Shown piece by piece: positions 1 to 7,427 of a stretch of 25,788 bases of DNA. The notes beneath the pieces were generated by a model. That model searched no databases. It had not been told where the DNA came from and saw nothing but the letters and a program-made list of their open reading frames with translations. A program made the position numbers and the translations under genes. How positions within the stretch are numbered: position 1 is the first letter of the stretch; every line of letters starts with the position of its first letter. Source of the stretch: Nitrospinae bacterium AH_259_B05_G02_I21 (GTDB lineage: Bacteria; JADFOP01); NCBI GenBank assembly GCA_027717595.1, contig JALLOF010000024.1:1-25788 (forward strand). The letters run 5' to 3'.

Positions 1-196
1 GAGAAGCAGGCCCCAGTATGGCCGACCCGGCCCGGCCGGGCTGGTCAACTTAGTAAGTATTATCCCAGGAAATATTTACTCCGACCATCAAGCAGAAAAG
101 TTCATATTTCATCAGAAATTGACCCTAGCGGGCCAAGGTACAATCGAGTATTGAGCTGAACTTGATTTTCGCCTAAAATTCGCCTATTATAGAACC
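1..196. other. Left edge, upstream of the HTH gene
   Basis: One forward frame is open from base 1 to a TGA at 157-159 (52 codons). Its translation is basic and low in hydrophobic residues and matches no family I recognise, so I do not call it a truncated gene. A short GC-rich dyad (GGCCCGGCCGGGC) lies near base 29. The last 35 bases hold the promoter of the next gene. Confidence 0.4.
162..190 (+). promoter_or_regulatory. Sigma-70-type promoter, probably giving a leaderless mRNA
   Basis: A -35 box TTGATT (162-167) and a -10 box TATTAT (185-190) are separated by exactly 17 bases. The ATG of the HTH gene is at 197, seven bases after the -10 box, which is where transcription would normally begin. 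No Shine-Dalgarno sequence can fit between them, so I infer a leaderless or nearly leaderless transcript. Confidence 0.6.
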
Positions 197-733
197 ATGC
201 CTGCACCGAATAACAAGATGAACCGGGACACCCAAAAGGCTCTCGTCAAGGTCAAACTCCAAGAGGGCAAATCATGGAAACAAGTCTCAAAGGAGGTCGG
301 TGTCGCCGAATCTACTATATGGCGATGGATGAAAGAAGATGAAAGTGAACACAATGAAACAGAAACAATTAAGCAGGCACTTAATCTAATTGACTATGAC
401 GCCATTCAAAAACTCTCTTATATCAGCGACCTTATTGCGAACAAGATCATAGAGAAAGCAAATGACAACGGACTCGACTCATTGGATATAAAAGAACTAT
501 CCCGAGCGGGCGTAGAAGTAGCAAAAATGTTTGGCATTCGCATGGATAAGGTCATGTTGCGTGACGGTACGCTCGTTCCAGGCCACACGGCGGCTTCTCC
601 AGCCACCATGGTGGCCCTTTTGCTTGCTAAGGCCACGGCTGATAGAGAAGCGCGATCTCGATTAGAGGCTGAACGGGAAGCATACGAGGCGTTGAAGGAC
701 GAAGGCAAGGGCCTCGATATCATTGACGTGTGA
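197..733 (+). CDS. Helix-turn-helix protein of phage/mobile-element type (terminase small-subunit-like)
   Basis: A 178-residue protein with an N-terminal helix-turn-helix at about residues 24-46 (SWKQVSKEVGVAESTIWRWM), the type used by terminase small subunits and transposase N-termini. A mostly helical middle follows, with a segment (KMFGIRMDKVMLRDG, about 110-124) resembling the 'GIxxDKxxLLxG' stretch common in small DNA-binding proteins of phages and integrated elements. The C-terminus is charged and probably coiled (about 140-175). The start is set by the promoter, which places the ATG at the predicted transcript 5' end. No terminase large subunit follows, so a packaging role is not shown; it may be a regulator or a stranded element gene. 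It lies in the AT-richer stretch that ends at the tRNA-Gly fragment at 2705-2735. The HTH is secure, the exact role is not. Confidence 0.7.
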   Translation: MPAPNNKMNRDTQKALVKVKLQEGKSWKQVSKEVGVAESTIWRWMKEDESEHNETETIKQALNLIDYDAIQKLSYISDLIANKIIEKANDNGLDSLDIKELSRAGVEVAKMFGIRMDKVMLRDGTLVPGHTAASPATMVALLLAKATADREARSRLEAEREAYEALKDEGKGLDIIDV

Positions 734-975
734 ACCCCCGCCCTCTTTCCCCCCATTAGTCCCACGATCATCCCTGCCTGACATATTGTGACCCAAACCA
801 GCATGGGTGGGGTCGCTCTAGGCCCTGTAAAGACGTGGCCCCTGTCGGTGATTGGGGCAAAGAATGTAAGAAACTCTGACCCAACCGCTTGTACAGGGAG
901 GCGAAGGTGTCGACGCGGATCGATGTCGATACCTTCCACCTTGCCCATTGATAGCAGGACTGGACTGGTGGTGAA

Positions 976-1003
976 GACGTTCTCCATCTGGATGGAGAAC
1001 GTC
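976..1003. repeat. Perfect 28-base palindrome (13-bp arms, 2-base loop)
   Basis: The arms GACGTTCTCCATC (976-988) and GATGGAGAACGTC (991-1003) are perfect reverse complements around TG. No T-run follows on either strand, so it is unlikely to be an intrinsic terminator. It could be a protein-binding operator or the terminal dyad of a mobile element. Confidence 0.75.
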
Positions 1004-1017
1004 CATCGTTCTTGGGC

Positions 1018-1042
1018 ATGATGTCCGCCTAATGGACATCAT
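1018..1042. repeat. Second dyad (9-bp arms, 7-base loop)
   Basis: The arms ATGATGTCC (1018-1026) and GGACATCAT (1034-1042) flank GCCTAAT. It begins 14 bases after the 28-base palindrome. It also lacks a T-run, so a terminator is not favoured. Confidence 0.65.
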
Positions 1043-1263
1043 CCATATACAGCGAAAGGGGTGGCTGGCGCTTAGGCGTGGGCGGTCATGGTGTGGGCGG
1101 TCATTGATGCTGGCCCTTGGCCTGTGAGCCTTTTGGTGCAGAGCGACCCCAGGGGGAGGGCCCCCAACGCGGCTCGAATCGGAATCATACTGTGCCTGAC
1201 GCGTCTTTTTTTCACAAATGGCATCGGCTCTCTAAGCATGATGGTGGTTCTCAGTTGATAATC

Positions 1264-1593
1264 TTATTTGTCCTGCCGCCATCCTTCCTGAGTCATCAGC
1301 TCACATGCTTCCTTTGGTTGGAGCACCTTCTCTGGAATAAGATAGAAACCTGCCTTCCAGCTTGTAGTATCCTGCGGCACTTCCAGAATCACATAGCGGT
1401 ATTCGTGAAAATCGGCAGGCAAGTCACTATCTTCTTGAAACCTGGGCGGGCTGTCTAGCGGTGATATCCAACTTTCTTCTGTAAGATGAAATTTTTCGGT
1501 AGCCACTTCTAGGGATATCTCAAGGGGCGGAAAGGAAGTTATGGCCCTTTCTTCCTCGGACCGAACGCTTTTAGCTAGCCAGACCTTGACCAT
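1264..1593 (-). CDS. Hypothetical protein, 109 aa
   Basis: A small acidic protein of no family I recognise. It starts MVKVWLAKSVRSEEERA, has no signal peptide or membrane segment, and contains a PP-rich middle (about 45-55). The start is supported by a purine-rich ribosome site (AAAGGGGG) five bases before the ATG. A TATAAT box lies just upstream on the minus strand (1612-1617), though no good -35 accompanies it. A plus-strand frame at 1117-1458 overlaps it but has no comparable start signals. It sits within the accessory stretch bounded by the tRNA fragment, on the same strand as the next unknown gene. Confidence 0.5.
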   Translation of the reverse strand: MVKVWLAKSVRSEEERAITSFPPLEISLEVATEKFHLTEESWISPLDSPPRFQEDSDLPADFHEYRYVILEVPQDTTSWKAGFYLIPEKVLQPKEACELMTQEGWRQDK

Positions 1594-1763
1594 GATTTCC
1601 CCCTTTCATTGATTATATCGCCTCCCAGCGTATCCCCGCTAGTGACAGCATATCCCCTATATAGTCGCCGAGAGCGATTTTTTTAATCCTTTGTGAGTAA
1701 ACTCATACGTTAGAAGCAAGCTTATCTTGCAACAGAATGTTATGTGGGCAGATTACTATCGCA

Positions 1764-2471
1764 CTACGAGCCTTCTTTGGCGGCATCCAGGTTTCTGAGG
1801 TGCTGAATAAACTTGTTTCCAAGAATAAGCTTCCCGTCCTTTATATCCTGTCCCATAACACCCACGACCAAAGATACAGTTTTGATAAAGACGGCTACGG
1901 CATCGCCAGGAAGGGTTGTGTGGTCCTTAGAAGAATGGTGAAGGTATTTGGTTCTTGTTATACGAACGAATTCAAAGGAGTCTTTAAGGTCCGAATCAAT
2001 CAAACCCAATCCTTGAAGAACCCCAACTCTGCGGTACTGTCCTAAGTTCTCAAACGTATAACCAAAAAGTTCCTCTTGCTTTTGTTTGTCCATCGGCTTC
2101 CCACTGATTGCGGGCTTAGAGATATCAAAGAGTAGCATAGCCACCATTTCGGCAACGATACCGCATAAGGCGATAGTCCCAAGATAGTTGCCGAGTATAT
2201 AGCTACCTTTAGCGTGACGAAGGGGCCACACTAGCTTTTCTAATATCCACGGCTCAATAGGTGTAACATTGAGGGGCTGTTCTTCAATAGAAATCTCTTG
2301 ATATCTAGAAACCAGGCTGGGCAAATCACTGGCTAGGCCATGTGTGCAGAGAAAATCTACGATAGATTCAAGCGTCGCTTCCCTCCCGGTTGCTTTTGCA
2401 TAATGTTCCTCTCCCGGCATATATAAGAGGGGGCTAATTAAGCCTTCAAATGTAATTTCCTCGTTTGACAT
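1764..2471 (-). CDS. Hypothetical protein, 235 aa
   Basis: A soluble, mostly helical protein I cannot assign. A central hydrophobic segment (about residues 90-115, containing TIALCGIVAEMVAMLLF) could be a buried helix. The C-terminal half includes a TRTKYLHH stretch. I chose the ATG at 2471 (MSNEEITFEGL) because GGAG lies nine bases upstream; an in-frame TTG at 2486 would add five residues. The 170 bases between this gene and the 109-aa gene carry nothing I can name. AT-rich composition like its neighbours fits membership of the integrated element. Confidence 0.6.
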   Translation of the reverse strand: MSNEEITFEGLISPLLYMPGEEHYAKATGREATLESIVDFLCTHGLASDLPSLVSRYQEISIEEQPLNVTPIEPWILEKLVWPLRHAKGSYILGNYLGTIALCGIVAEMVAMLLFDISKPAISGKPMDKQKQEELFGYTFENLGQYRRVGVLQGLGLIDSDLKDSFEFVRITRTKYLHHSSKDHTTLPGDAVAVFIKTVSLVVGVMGQDIKDGKLILGNKFIQHLRNLDAAKEGS

Positions 2472-2618
2472 TGCTCTCAGCTCCAATTTTAGCTAAAGGT
2501 CCTAGCTTCACCTCGGAATGGGATTTCATAAGGTATCAAAATTGGTGTGGGGTTCAAGCTTTATTTGAACTCTGTTGCGGAACCGGCGGCATGCCGGGCC
2601 TTGCGGGAAGGCTCAAAG

Positions 2619-2642
2619 TCAGTCGCGTTTTTACGCGACTGA
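2619..2642. repeat. Perfect 10-bp hairpin
   Basis: The arms TCAGTCGCGT (2619-2628) and ACGCGACTGA (2633-2642) flank a TTTT loop. No T-run follows on either strand. It lies 63 bases before the tRNA-Gly fragment, so it may belong to an integrase-binding or excision region rather than act as a terminator. Confidence 0.65.
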
Positions 2643-2657
2643 TACCCCCTCAATGAC

Positions 2658-2691
2658 CATTGATGTCGCGTTAAGTGCTGCAACATCAATG
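2658..2691. repeat. Inverted repeat next to the tRNA fragment
   Basis: CATTGATGT (2658-2666) and ACATCAATG (2683-2691) form 9-bp arms around 16 bases. Together with the hairpin at 2619-2642 it gives a dense cluster of dyads against the putative attachment site. That is the sort of arrangement seen where tyrosine recombinases bind, but no integrase gene is visible here. Confidence 0.55.
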
Positions 2692-2704
2692 AAATCAATC
2701 ATCC

Positions 2705-2735
2705 GTCACGGGTTCGAGACCCGTTGCCCGCTCCA
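2705..2735 (+). other. 3' fragment of tRNA-Gly (probable att site)
   Basis: The T arm is complete: stem ACGGG/CCCGT (2708-2712, 2720-2724) with loop TTCGAGA. It is followed by a seven-base acceptor strand TGCCCGC, discriminator T and an encoded CCA (2733-2735). The acceptor strand and U73 match tRNA-Gly, whose 5' strand would read GCGGGCA. Neither that strand nor a D or anticodon arm is found upstream, so only the 3' end is present. This is the usual product of integration into a tRNA 3' end, with the intact copy expected at the far, left side of the element outside the window. Confidence 0.7.
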
Positions 2736-2741
2736 AGTAAG

Positions 2742-2759
2742 CCCCTGAGACATCAGGGG
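2742..2759. repeat. 7-bp hairpin after the tRNA fragment
   Basis: CCCCTGA and TCAGGGG pair around GACA, seven bases after the CCA. Hairpins in this place often end tRNA transcripts, and it may be the relic terminator of the original tRNA-Gly gene. Only two T's follow, so activity is doubtful. Confidence 0.45.
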
Positions 2760-2843
2760 TTGCGCGTTTGGGCGGGGATTCAGGGTCGCCGTAGGGTCGT
2801 CTCGGGTCGCCGCCCGACGCCTTTTCCCCATCGGTCTGACCGG

Positions 2844-3311
2844 TCAACCCCAGTACCGCCCAGTCGTCCCGAGGATGGCCGTCAGAAGACCCAGCGTCAG
2901 GTTGATGGCGACGATCATGCGGATTTGGTTGAGGTTCCGGCCCGCTTCGGCCTGGTCGTTCGCCGCCAGAGCCTTTTTGAAGCGGCGGTAGGGCACGAAC
3001 CAAAGGTGCATAAAGAGCAGTATCATCAATAGCCCTGTGGCCTGCATGAGGTGAACGTGCACCCCGGCTGAGCCGAAGCCCCCGAAGACGAAGAAAATCA
3101 TCCCGTAGCCGCTCGCCAGCAGGACCACGACCGAGGCCCAAACCCAGGGAAAGAACCGCTCGAAGCTGCGCCCCCAGAGCCCCAGCCGGTCCGCCGGCTC
3201 CATCGGTCCCGCCGCGGGACGCAGGCACATGTAGGCGAAGAACATCCCGCCGACCCAGACGATGGCGGCGAGGCTATGAAGCCCGAGGGCCACGATTGCG
3301 AAGAGTCTCAT
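2844..3311 (-). CDS. CopD-like four-helix membrane protein
   Basis: A 155-residue integral membrane protein with about four hydrophobic helices (roughly residues 2-30, 50-78, 85-107 and 130-150). The N-terminus HSLAAIVWVGGMFFAY has the histidine and 'W-x-GG' pattern typical of CopD/DUF2269-type small membrane proteins. These bind haem or copper in some characterised members, though the ligand is unknown for most. The HVHLMQATG stretch in helix 3 supplies further histidines. GGGAGG lies 13 bases upstream of the ATG, a little far. It stands alone on the minus strand between the tRNA fragment and the plus-strand ATPase remnant. Family placement is from sequence pattern; metal or haem binding is inference. 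Confidence 0.7.
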   Translation of the reverse strand: MRLFAIVALGLHSLAAIVWVGGMFFAYMCLRPAAGPMEPADRLGLWGRSFERFFPWVWASVVVLLASGYGMIFFVFGGFGSAGVHVHLMQATGLLMILLFMHLWFVPYRRFKKALAANDQAEAGRNLNQIRMIVAINLTLGLLTAILGTTGRYWG

Positions 3312-3523
3312 CGGTCTGGTGATGCCTCCCTTGGTCAGATAGTCCCTCTTTCTATTTGTTAATTCTCGGGCACAGGGTCGAGGAAGTCAAGAAAACCGGG
3401 GGCATCTATCACGCCAGGCCCTTCATCAGTAGAGACAGCCCTCAACCCCTTCCCCGTAGACAGGCCGGGGAAAAACCGTTAGTCTAGGCGAAACCCCATC
3501 TCTTCGCTGATTGGAATGGCGCC

Positions 3524-3742
3524 ATGCCAGAGTCCATGATTTTCGTCGGCAGGGAAGATGAGCTTGAGGCCATCCACCGGCTCATCTCCGAGCGGGAGAA
3601 GGCGGTCATCTGCGTCAAAGGCCGCTCGAAGATGGGTAAGTCATATCTCGTTAAACAAATAGACAATGAGTTGACAGACAAGCCGCTTCTTATTTCCATC
3701 GCCCTTTACGTTATGACCGTCGGGGTCATCCTCTACTTCTGA
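3524..3742 (+). pseudogene. Truncated AAA-type ATPase N-terminus joined to a membrane tail
   Basis: The first 48 or so of 72 residues match the start of STAND/AAA ATPases: FVGREDELEAI, then a Walker A-like GRSKMGKSYL (about 33-42). The usual chain would run on for hundreds of residues with Walker B and sensor motifs. Here it breaks off and continues in frame into LISIALYVMTVGVILYF, a single membrane helix ending at the stop. That tail resembles the last helix of a polytopic protein such as a UbiA-type prenyltransferase. I infer a deletion that fused the head of one gene to the tail of another. A functional small membrane peptide is possible but less likely. The next gene follows after nine bases. 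Confidence 0.5.
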
Positions 3743-3751
3743 GGTGGTCGC

Positions 3752-4840
3752 ATGGGTCAGTCCAAGGTTGCCGTCCTTACCACAACGCCTGAGACCGTCC
3801 TAGATGACTACCACCGGCTCCTTAAGCTGGCCGAATACGAGTCCTACCTGCCCAAGGACAAGGACACGGCCCTTAAGATCAACATCTCCTGGCACCATTG
3901 GTATCCGGCCTGCTCTACCGCCCCTTGGCAGCTCGAAGGGGTCATTCGCTCCATGTTGGCCGATGGCTATCGGCGGGAGCTTCTCCACGCCTGTCACAAC
4001 CGGACGGTGGTGGTCTCTGCCAAGCGAGGCGAGGTTGCCAACAAGCACAAGCCTGTAGTGGAGAAATATGGGCTTCGAAACATCCACCTCTACGAACCAG
4101 ATGAAGAGTGGATCACCTACAAGCCTAAGGGTGAGATGCTCGCCCTACCCAAGATCTACCCCGACGGCATCCGGATTCCCAAGCGGCTCATCGGCGAGAA
4201 CATCATCCAGCTGCCGACGGTTAAGACCCACGTCTTCACCACTACGACGGGGGCCATGAAGAATGCCTTCGGAGGGCTTCTCCACGAGAAGCGCCACTGG
4301 ACCCATTCGGTTATCCACGAGACCTTGGTAGATTTGCTGACCATCCAGAAGGAGATCCACACGGGCCTCTTCGCCGTCATGGATGGGACCTTCGCCGGCG
4401 ACGGCCCTGGGCCTCGCTGCATGGTGCCCCACGTGAAGAACACCATCCTGGCCAGTGCCGACCAGGTGGCCATCGACGCTGTGGCGGCCCACATGATGGG
4501 CTTCGACCCCATGGACATCCCCTACATTCGCCTGGCCCACGAGCGGGGCCTCGGCTGCGGTGAAGTAAAAGAGATTGAAATTGTCGGCCAGGAGGATGTC
4601 CTGGCAGTCAACTGGGGCTTTCGCGGCCATGAGAACACCTTTTCCAGCCGCGGACAGAAGCTCATCTACTGGGGACCGCTCAAGCCCCTCGAGAAACTGC
4701 TGCTGCAAACCTGGCTTGTGCACTGGTCTTACCTGGCCAGTATCCTCTACCACGATGTCTACTGGTACCCCTTCGTGGGCCGCTCCCGGGTGCGAGATGC
4801 CTTCAAGACCCCCTGGGGCAAGCTCTTCCAGCAGTATTGA
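3752..4840 (+). CDS. DUF362 domain protein
   Basis: A 362-residue protein whose core matches DUF362: an early LKINISWHHWYPACST segment, the central LPTVKTHVFTTTTGAMKNAFGG block (about 153-175), then 'ILASADQVAIDAVAAHMMGFDP' with PYIRLAHERGLGCG (about 230-275). Family members are often linked to iron-sulfur or redox maturation, but no reaction is established and this copy has no ferredoxin-type CxxCxxC cluster motif. There is no signal peptide. The C-terminal 70 residues are aromatic-rich (YWYPFVGRSRVRDAF). The ATG at 3752 has GAGGTGG just upstream and lies nine bases after the remnant ORF, so the two may have shared a transcript. The product is well supported as a family, not as a function. 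Confidence 0.8.
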   Translation: MGQSKVAVLTTTPETVLDDYHRLLKLAEYESYLPKDKDTALKINISWHHWYPACSTAPWQLEGVIRSMLADGYRRELLHACHNRTVVVSAKRGEVANKHKPVVEKYGLRNIHLYEPDEEWITYKPKGEMLALPKIYPDGIRIPKRLIGENIIQLPTVKTHVFTTTTGAMKNAFGGLLHEKRHWTHSVIHETLVDLLTIQKEIHTGLFAVMDGTFAGDGPGPRCMVPHVKNTILASADQVAIDAVAAHMMGFDPMDIPYIRLAHERGLGCGEVKEIEIVGQEDVLAVNWGFRGHENTFSSRGQKLIYWGPLKPLEKLLLQTWLVHWSYLASILYHDVYWYPFVGRSRVRDAFKTPWGKLFQQY

Positions 4841-5300
4841 GACCAAGCCAGCTTTTACGGATACGGGAAGGCTGGGGTAAGGTATGCTTGAAAGATTTAG
4901 CTGGCTTGCTCAACCGGTTGTACGGATACGGGGCTCTTTGGAAGTAGCACTGACATGATTGGCAACCCCAGGGGGCCCATTACCAGTGCTGCCCAGGAAG
5001 GAACGGTTTGTTTTGGATAAGGTTATGGGCAAGTGGGAGGAGTTGCTGAAGACAGTAATGCATAATTGAACCATAGTTGCCATAACATCTACGTGCGATT
5101 TGGCAGGGTAAAGTCTTCTGGTTAGGTTGCCCACGATTCAGTAGCGGGTCGTATATAAAGATGAAATAGTCCCTAGTGCTTGCTAGACTCCAGGACTATT
5201 CCTTATTATGATTTACTAACTTTTCCGTTTCTAAGATGAATTAAAGATTTGCCGGGATTGTAAATCCCGCTGGTTAGCTAAACACCATATTGTCTTTTAA
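4841..5300. other. 460-base gap with inverted and direct repeats
   Basis: No convincing gene. Right after the DUF362 stop, a 10-bp inverted repeat CAAGCCAGCT (4844-4853) and AGCTGGCTTG (4899-4908) encloses 45 bases. The 12-base TACGGATACGGG occurs twice, at 4856-4867 and 4921-4932. A 7-bp hairpin CGGGATT/AATCCCG (5253-5269) lies about 30 bases before the next gene. Base composition turns AT-rich from about 5140. A minus-strand frame at 4910-5134 has no start signals or motifs and is not called. Confidence 0.5.
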
Positions 5301-6875
5301 GTGTCGATGATATTTGATGCACGATCAATACCAGAAAATCAGGTTATCGAGACGGAAGTGTGCATTGTTGGTGCCGGGGCGGCTGGGATTTCGATAGCCC
5401 GGGAGTTCATCGGCCAAGGGTTTCGGGTCTGCTTGCTGGAGAGCGGCGGTCTATCATTTGAGGAAGACACCCAATCCCTTTATGAAGGAAGTAATATTGG
5501 ACTTCCTTATTTCCCCCTCCAAGATTGCCGTTTACGTTATTTTGGGGGTACAACTAACCATTGGTTTGGACGGTGTCGCCCGCTTGAGGACCTCGATTTC
5601 GAAGCCCGTGACTGGATTCCACACAGCGGCTGGCCTTTTGGCAAATCCCATCTCGACCCATATTACGAACGAGCCCATACCCTCTGCCAGCTAGGTCCTT
5701 TCAATTATAACGTGGAGCTTTGGGCGGATCCCAATTCTATTCCACCCATCCCGTTCATCGGAAACCGGGTGATCACCATCATATATCAGTATAGTCCCCC
5801 CACCCGCTTCGGAGAAGTTTACCGCGATGAAATTGCTCACGCGGATGGCATCAGCACCTATCTGCATGCCAACGTAGTGGATATTGAGACAAACGAAACC
5901 GGACAGACCGTAACACGCCTGCGCGTCGCGACCCTTGGAGGGAACAAATTTTGGGTCTCGGCGAAGCTGTTCATTTTGGCTGCTAGCGGCATAGAAAATT
6001 CCCGCTTATTATTGGCATCCAATAAGGTGCAAAGGGAAGGGTTAGGTAATCAAAATGACCTCGTTGGTCGATTTTTTATGGACCATCCTTTATTCTTTTG
6101 TGGTGTCCTCATGCTTACGAAGCCGGGTGCTTCAGCCGCACTATATGGTGCCAATATTGTGAACGGGATTAAAGTGCGCGGTACGCTGAGCTTTCCCGAG
6201 GAGGTATTTAGACGCGAAGAACTGGTAAATCTTACCTTCGGATTGAGACCATGGCGAGGCTCTAAATGGGAATCAACAGGCGTTCGATCAGTTTCTCACA
6301 TCCTTCAGGCCATCCGCCACGGAGAGTTCCCGAAAGATTTTTGGAAGCATGTCCGAAACGCCATTGCCGATATTGACGATGTTGCTATCCATTCGTATGA
6401 TAAGTTGTTCGGACAGCAAGTTAACCTATATAAAGTTCTCGCACGCATTGAGCCGGTTCCCAATCCCGAGAGCCGGGTGACGCTTGCAGAAGACAGCGAC
6501 CCGCTCGGTATGAATCGCGTCCAGTTGAACTGGCGACTGAGCACCAAAGACAAGCGTAGCATTCGGCGGGCACTGGAGATCCTCGCCGAGGAAGTTGGCC
6601 GTGCAGGACTGGGTCGGTTAAGAATCAATCTTGACGACGATGACACAAGCTGGCCTTCTTCGATGACGGGGCAGCACCATCACATGGGAACCACACGAAT
6701 GCATGGTGACCCGAAGAAAGGTGTCGTCGATGAACATTGCCGAGTCTACGGCATCTCCAATTTATATGTTACGGGTTCTTCGGTATTTCCTACCTTTGGA
6801 TTCGCGAATCCCACCTTGACCATAGTTGCCCTCGCGTTGAGGCTGGCCGACCACATAAAGGAAAAAATGGCATGA
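5301..6875 (+). CDS. GMC-family FAD-dependent oxidoreductase
   Basis: A 524-residue flavoprotein of the glucose-methanol-choline family, which oxidises alcohol groups of sugars and alcohols. The FAD Rossmann motif GAGAAG is at residues 24-29, followed by the acidic LLESGG strand end. The family signature FGGTTNHWFGRCRPLEDLDF with SGWPF follows (about 83-115). The C-terminal catalytic region has HHHMGTTRM (about 455-465) and GFANPTLTI near the end, supplying the active-site His and Asn. There is no signal peptide of its own. The GTG at 5301 is the first start; an ATG lies two codons later, and neither has a clear ribosome site. The stop overlaps the start of the Tat-signal gene (ATGA, 6872-6875), implying co-translation. 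Substrate unknown. It lies in an AT-richer block, suggesting transfer. Confidence 0.85.
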   Translation: MSMIFDARSIPENQVIETEVCIVGAGAAGISIAREFIGQGFRVCLLESGGLSFEEDTQSLYEGSNIGLPYFPLQDCRLRYFGGTTNHWFGRCRPLEDLDFEARDWIPHSGWPFGKSHLDPYYERAHTLCQLGPFNYNVELWADPNSIPPIPFIGNRVITIIYQYSPPTRFGEVYRDEIAHADGISTYLHANVVDIETNETGQTVTRLRVATLGGNKFWVSAKLFILAASGIENSRLLLASNKVQREGLGNQNDLVGRFFMDHPLFFCGVLMLTKPGASAALYGANIVNGIKVRGTLSFPEEVFRREELVNLTFGLRPWRGSKWESTGVRSVSHILQAIRHGEFPKDFWKHVRNAIADIDDVAIHSYDKLFGQQVNLYKVLARIEPVPNPESRVTLAEDSDPLGMNRVQLNWRLSTKDKRSIRRALEILAEEVGRAGLGRLRINLDDDDTSWPSSMTGQHHHMGTTRMHGDPKKGVVDEHCRVYGISNLYVTGSSVFPTFGFANPTLTIVALALRLADHIKEKMA

Positions 6876-7291
6876 CACCACGTGGGCAGATAACGAGACG
6901 CCGATTTATGCGCATCATTACATTGCTGATGCCTCTTGGCCTTGTCCGATTCCCCCGCGCTTTGGCCACCTTCTTTAGCCCCACCCCCTCCGATCCCATA
7001 GTTTCAAACCTGACAAAGATTATCATCAACAAAAAGAGCGCCGGAATCGTTGGCCAGGCATATTTGAGCTCCACTCCGGAGGAGGCCGATGCCCGGTTGC
7101 TCGTTGATTTGATCTGCTCCAGCCAGGCTGGGCCACGCTCCTTGATGGTCGGAAAAGAGCCAGAACAGTTGCGAACATTAATACGACATCTCCAAAAGGA
7201 AGATTTCGAAAGCGGTCGGACCGCACGGGTTGAGGGATGGGTTCTCTCAAGAACTGAAGCTCGGTTATGTGCTTTGGTAGCATTATCTTAG
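6872..7291 (+). CDS. Tat-signal small protein, probable partner subunit of the GMC oxidoreductase
   Basis: A 139-residue protein. Its N-terminus has a twin-arginine pattern (TRRRFMRIITLLMPLGLV, about residues 8-25) followed by FPRALA, a plausible cleavage site. A longer frame upstream (from 6737) is only read-through inside the oxidoreductase gene; the ATG at 6872 overlaps its stop as ATGA. The C-terminus WVLSRTEARLCALVAL resembles the end of small subunits found beside membrane-bound gluconate, sorbitol and fructose dehydrogenases. In those systems the Tat-carrying small subunit accompanies the FAD subunit, which has no signal, to the periplasm. I infer the same role here. No cytochrome c subunit is visible nearby, so the electron acceptor is unclear. 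Confidence 0.65.
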   Translation: MTPRGQITRRRFMRIITLLMPLGLVRFPRALATFFSPTPSDPIVSNLTKIIINKKSAGIVGQAYLSSTPEEADARLLVDLICSSQAGPRSLMVGKEPEQLRTLIRHLQKEDFESGRTARVEGWVLSRTEARLCALVALS

Positions 7292-7427
7292 GAGTCATAG
7301 CTCCCCGCCCCACGGGAGCATCCTGTTCAAGGCACCAAACAACGGATAACCGGACTTCTCATTCGAACCGGGATACGCCCTCAACAACAGCCGATGCCTA
7401 AACCCTTCGAATCCTAGGAAATATTAT

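Larger units (their letters stand above)
734..1263. other. Non-coding or decayed stretch with dyads and a short direct repeat
   Basis: Several open frames of 74-83 codons overlap one another here on both strands. None has a good ribosome site or recognisable motif, and I call none of them. What can be seen is structure: a 28-base palindrome at 976-1003, a second dyad at 1018-1042, and a tandem 12-base direct repeat GTGGGCGGTCAT at 1078-1089 and 1093-1104. This could be the worn remains of an inserted element, but no transposase can be read. Confidence 0.5.

Noticed and set aside
418-987. A 189-codon minus-strand frame overlapping the HTH gene
   Set aside because: Half of it is antisense to the HTH gene, it has no start signals, and its Ser/Arg-rich translation looks like shadow sequence.
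1117-1458. A 113-codon plus-strand frame overlapping the 109-aa gene
   Set aside because: No ribosome site and unnatural composition; the minus-strand frame has a purine-rich ribosome site and a nearby TATAAT.
2465-2656. A 63-codon plus-strand frame before the tRNA fragment
   Set aside because: It starts inside the 5' end of the minus-strand gene, contains the perfect 10-bp hairpin and has no family features.
2695-3228. A 177-codon minus-strand frame ending ERATGLEPVTDD
   Set aside because: The ending is the well-known artefact of reading a tRNA T arm on the reverse strand. The rest is antisense-frame shadow of the CopD-like gene.
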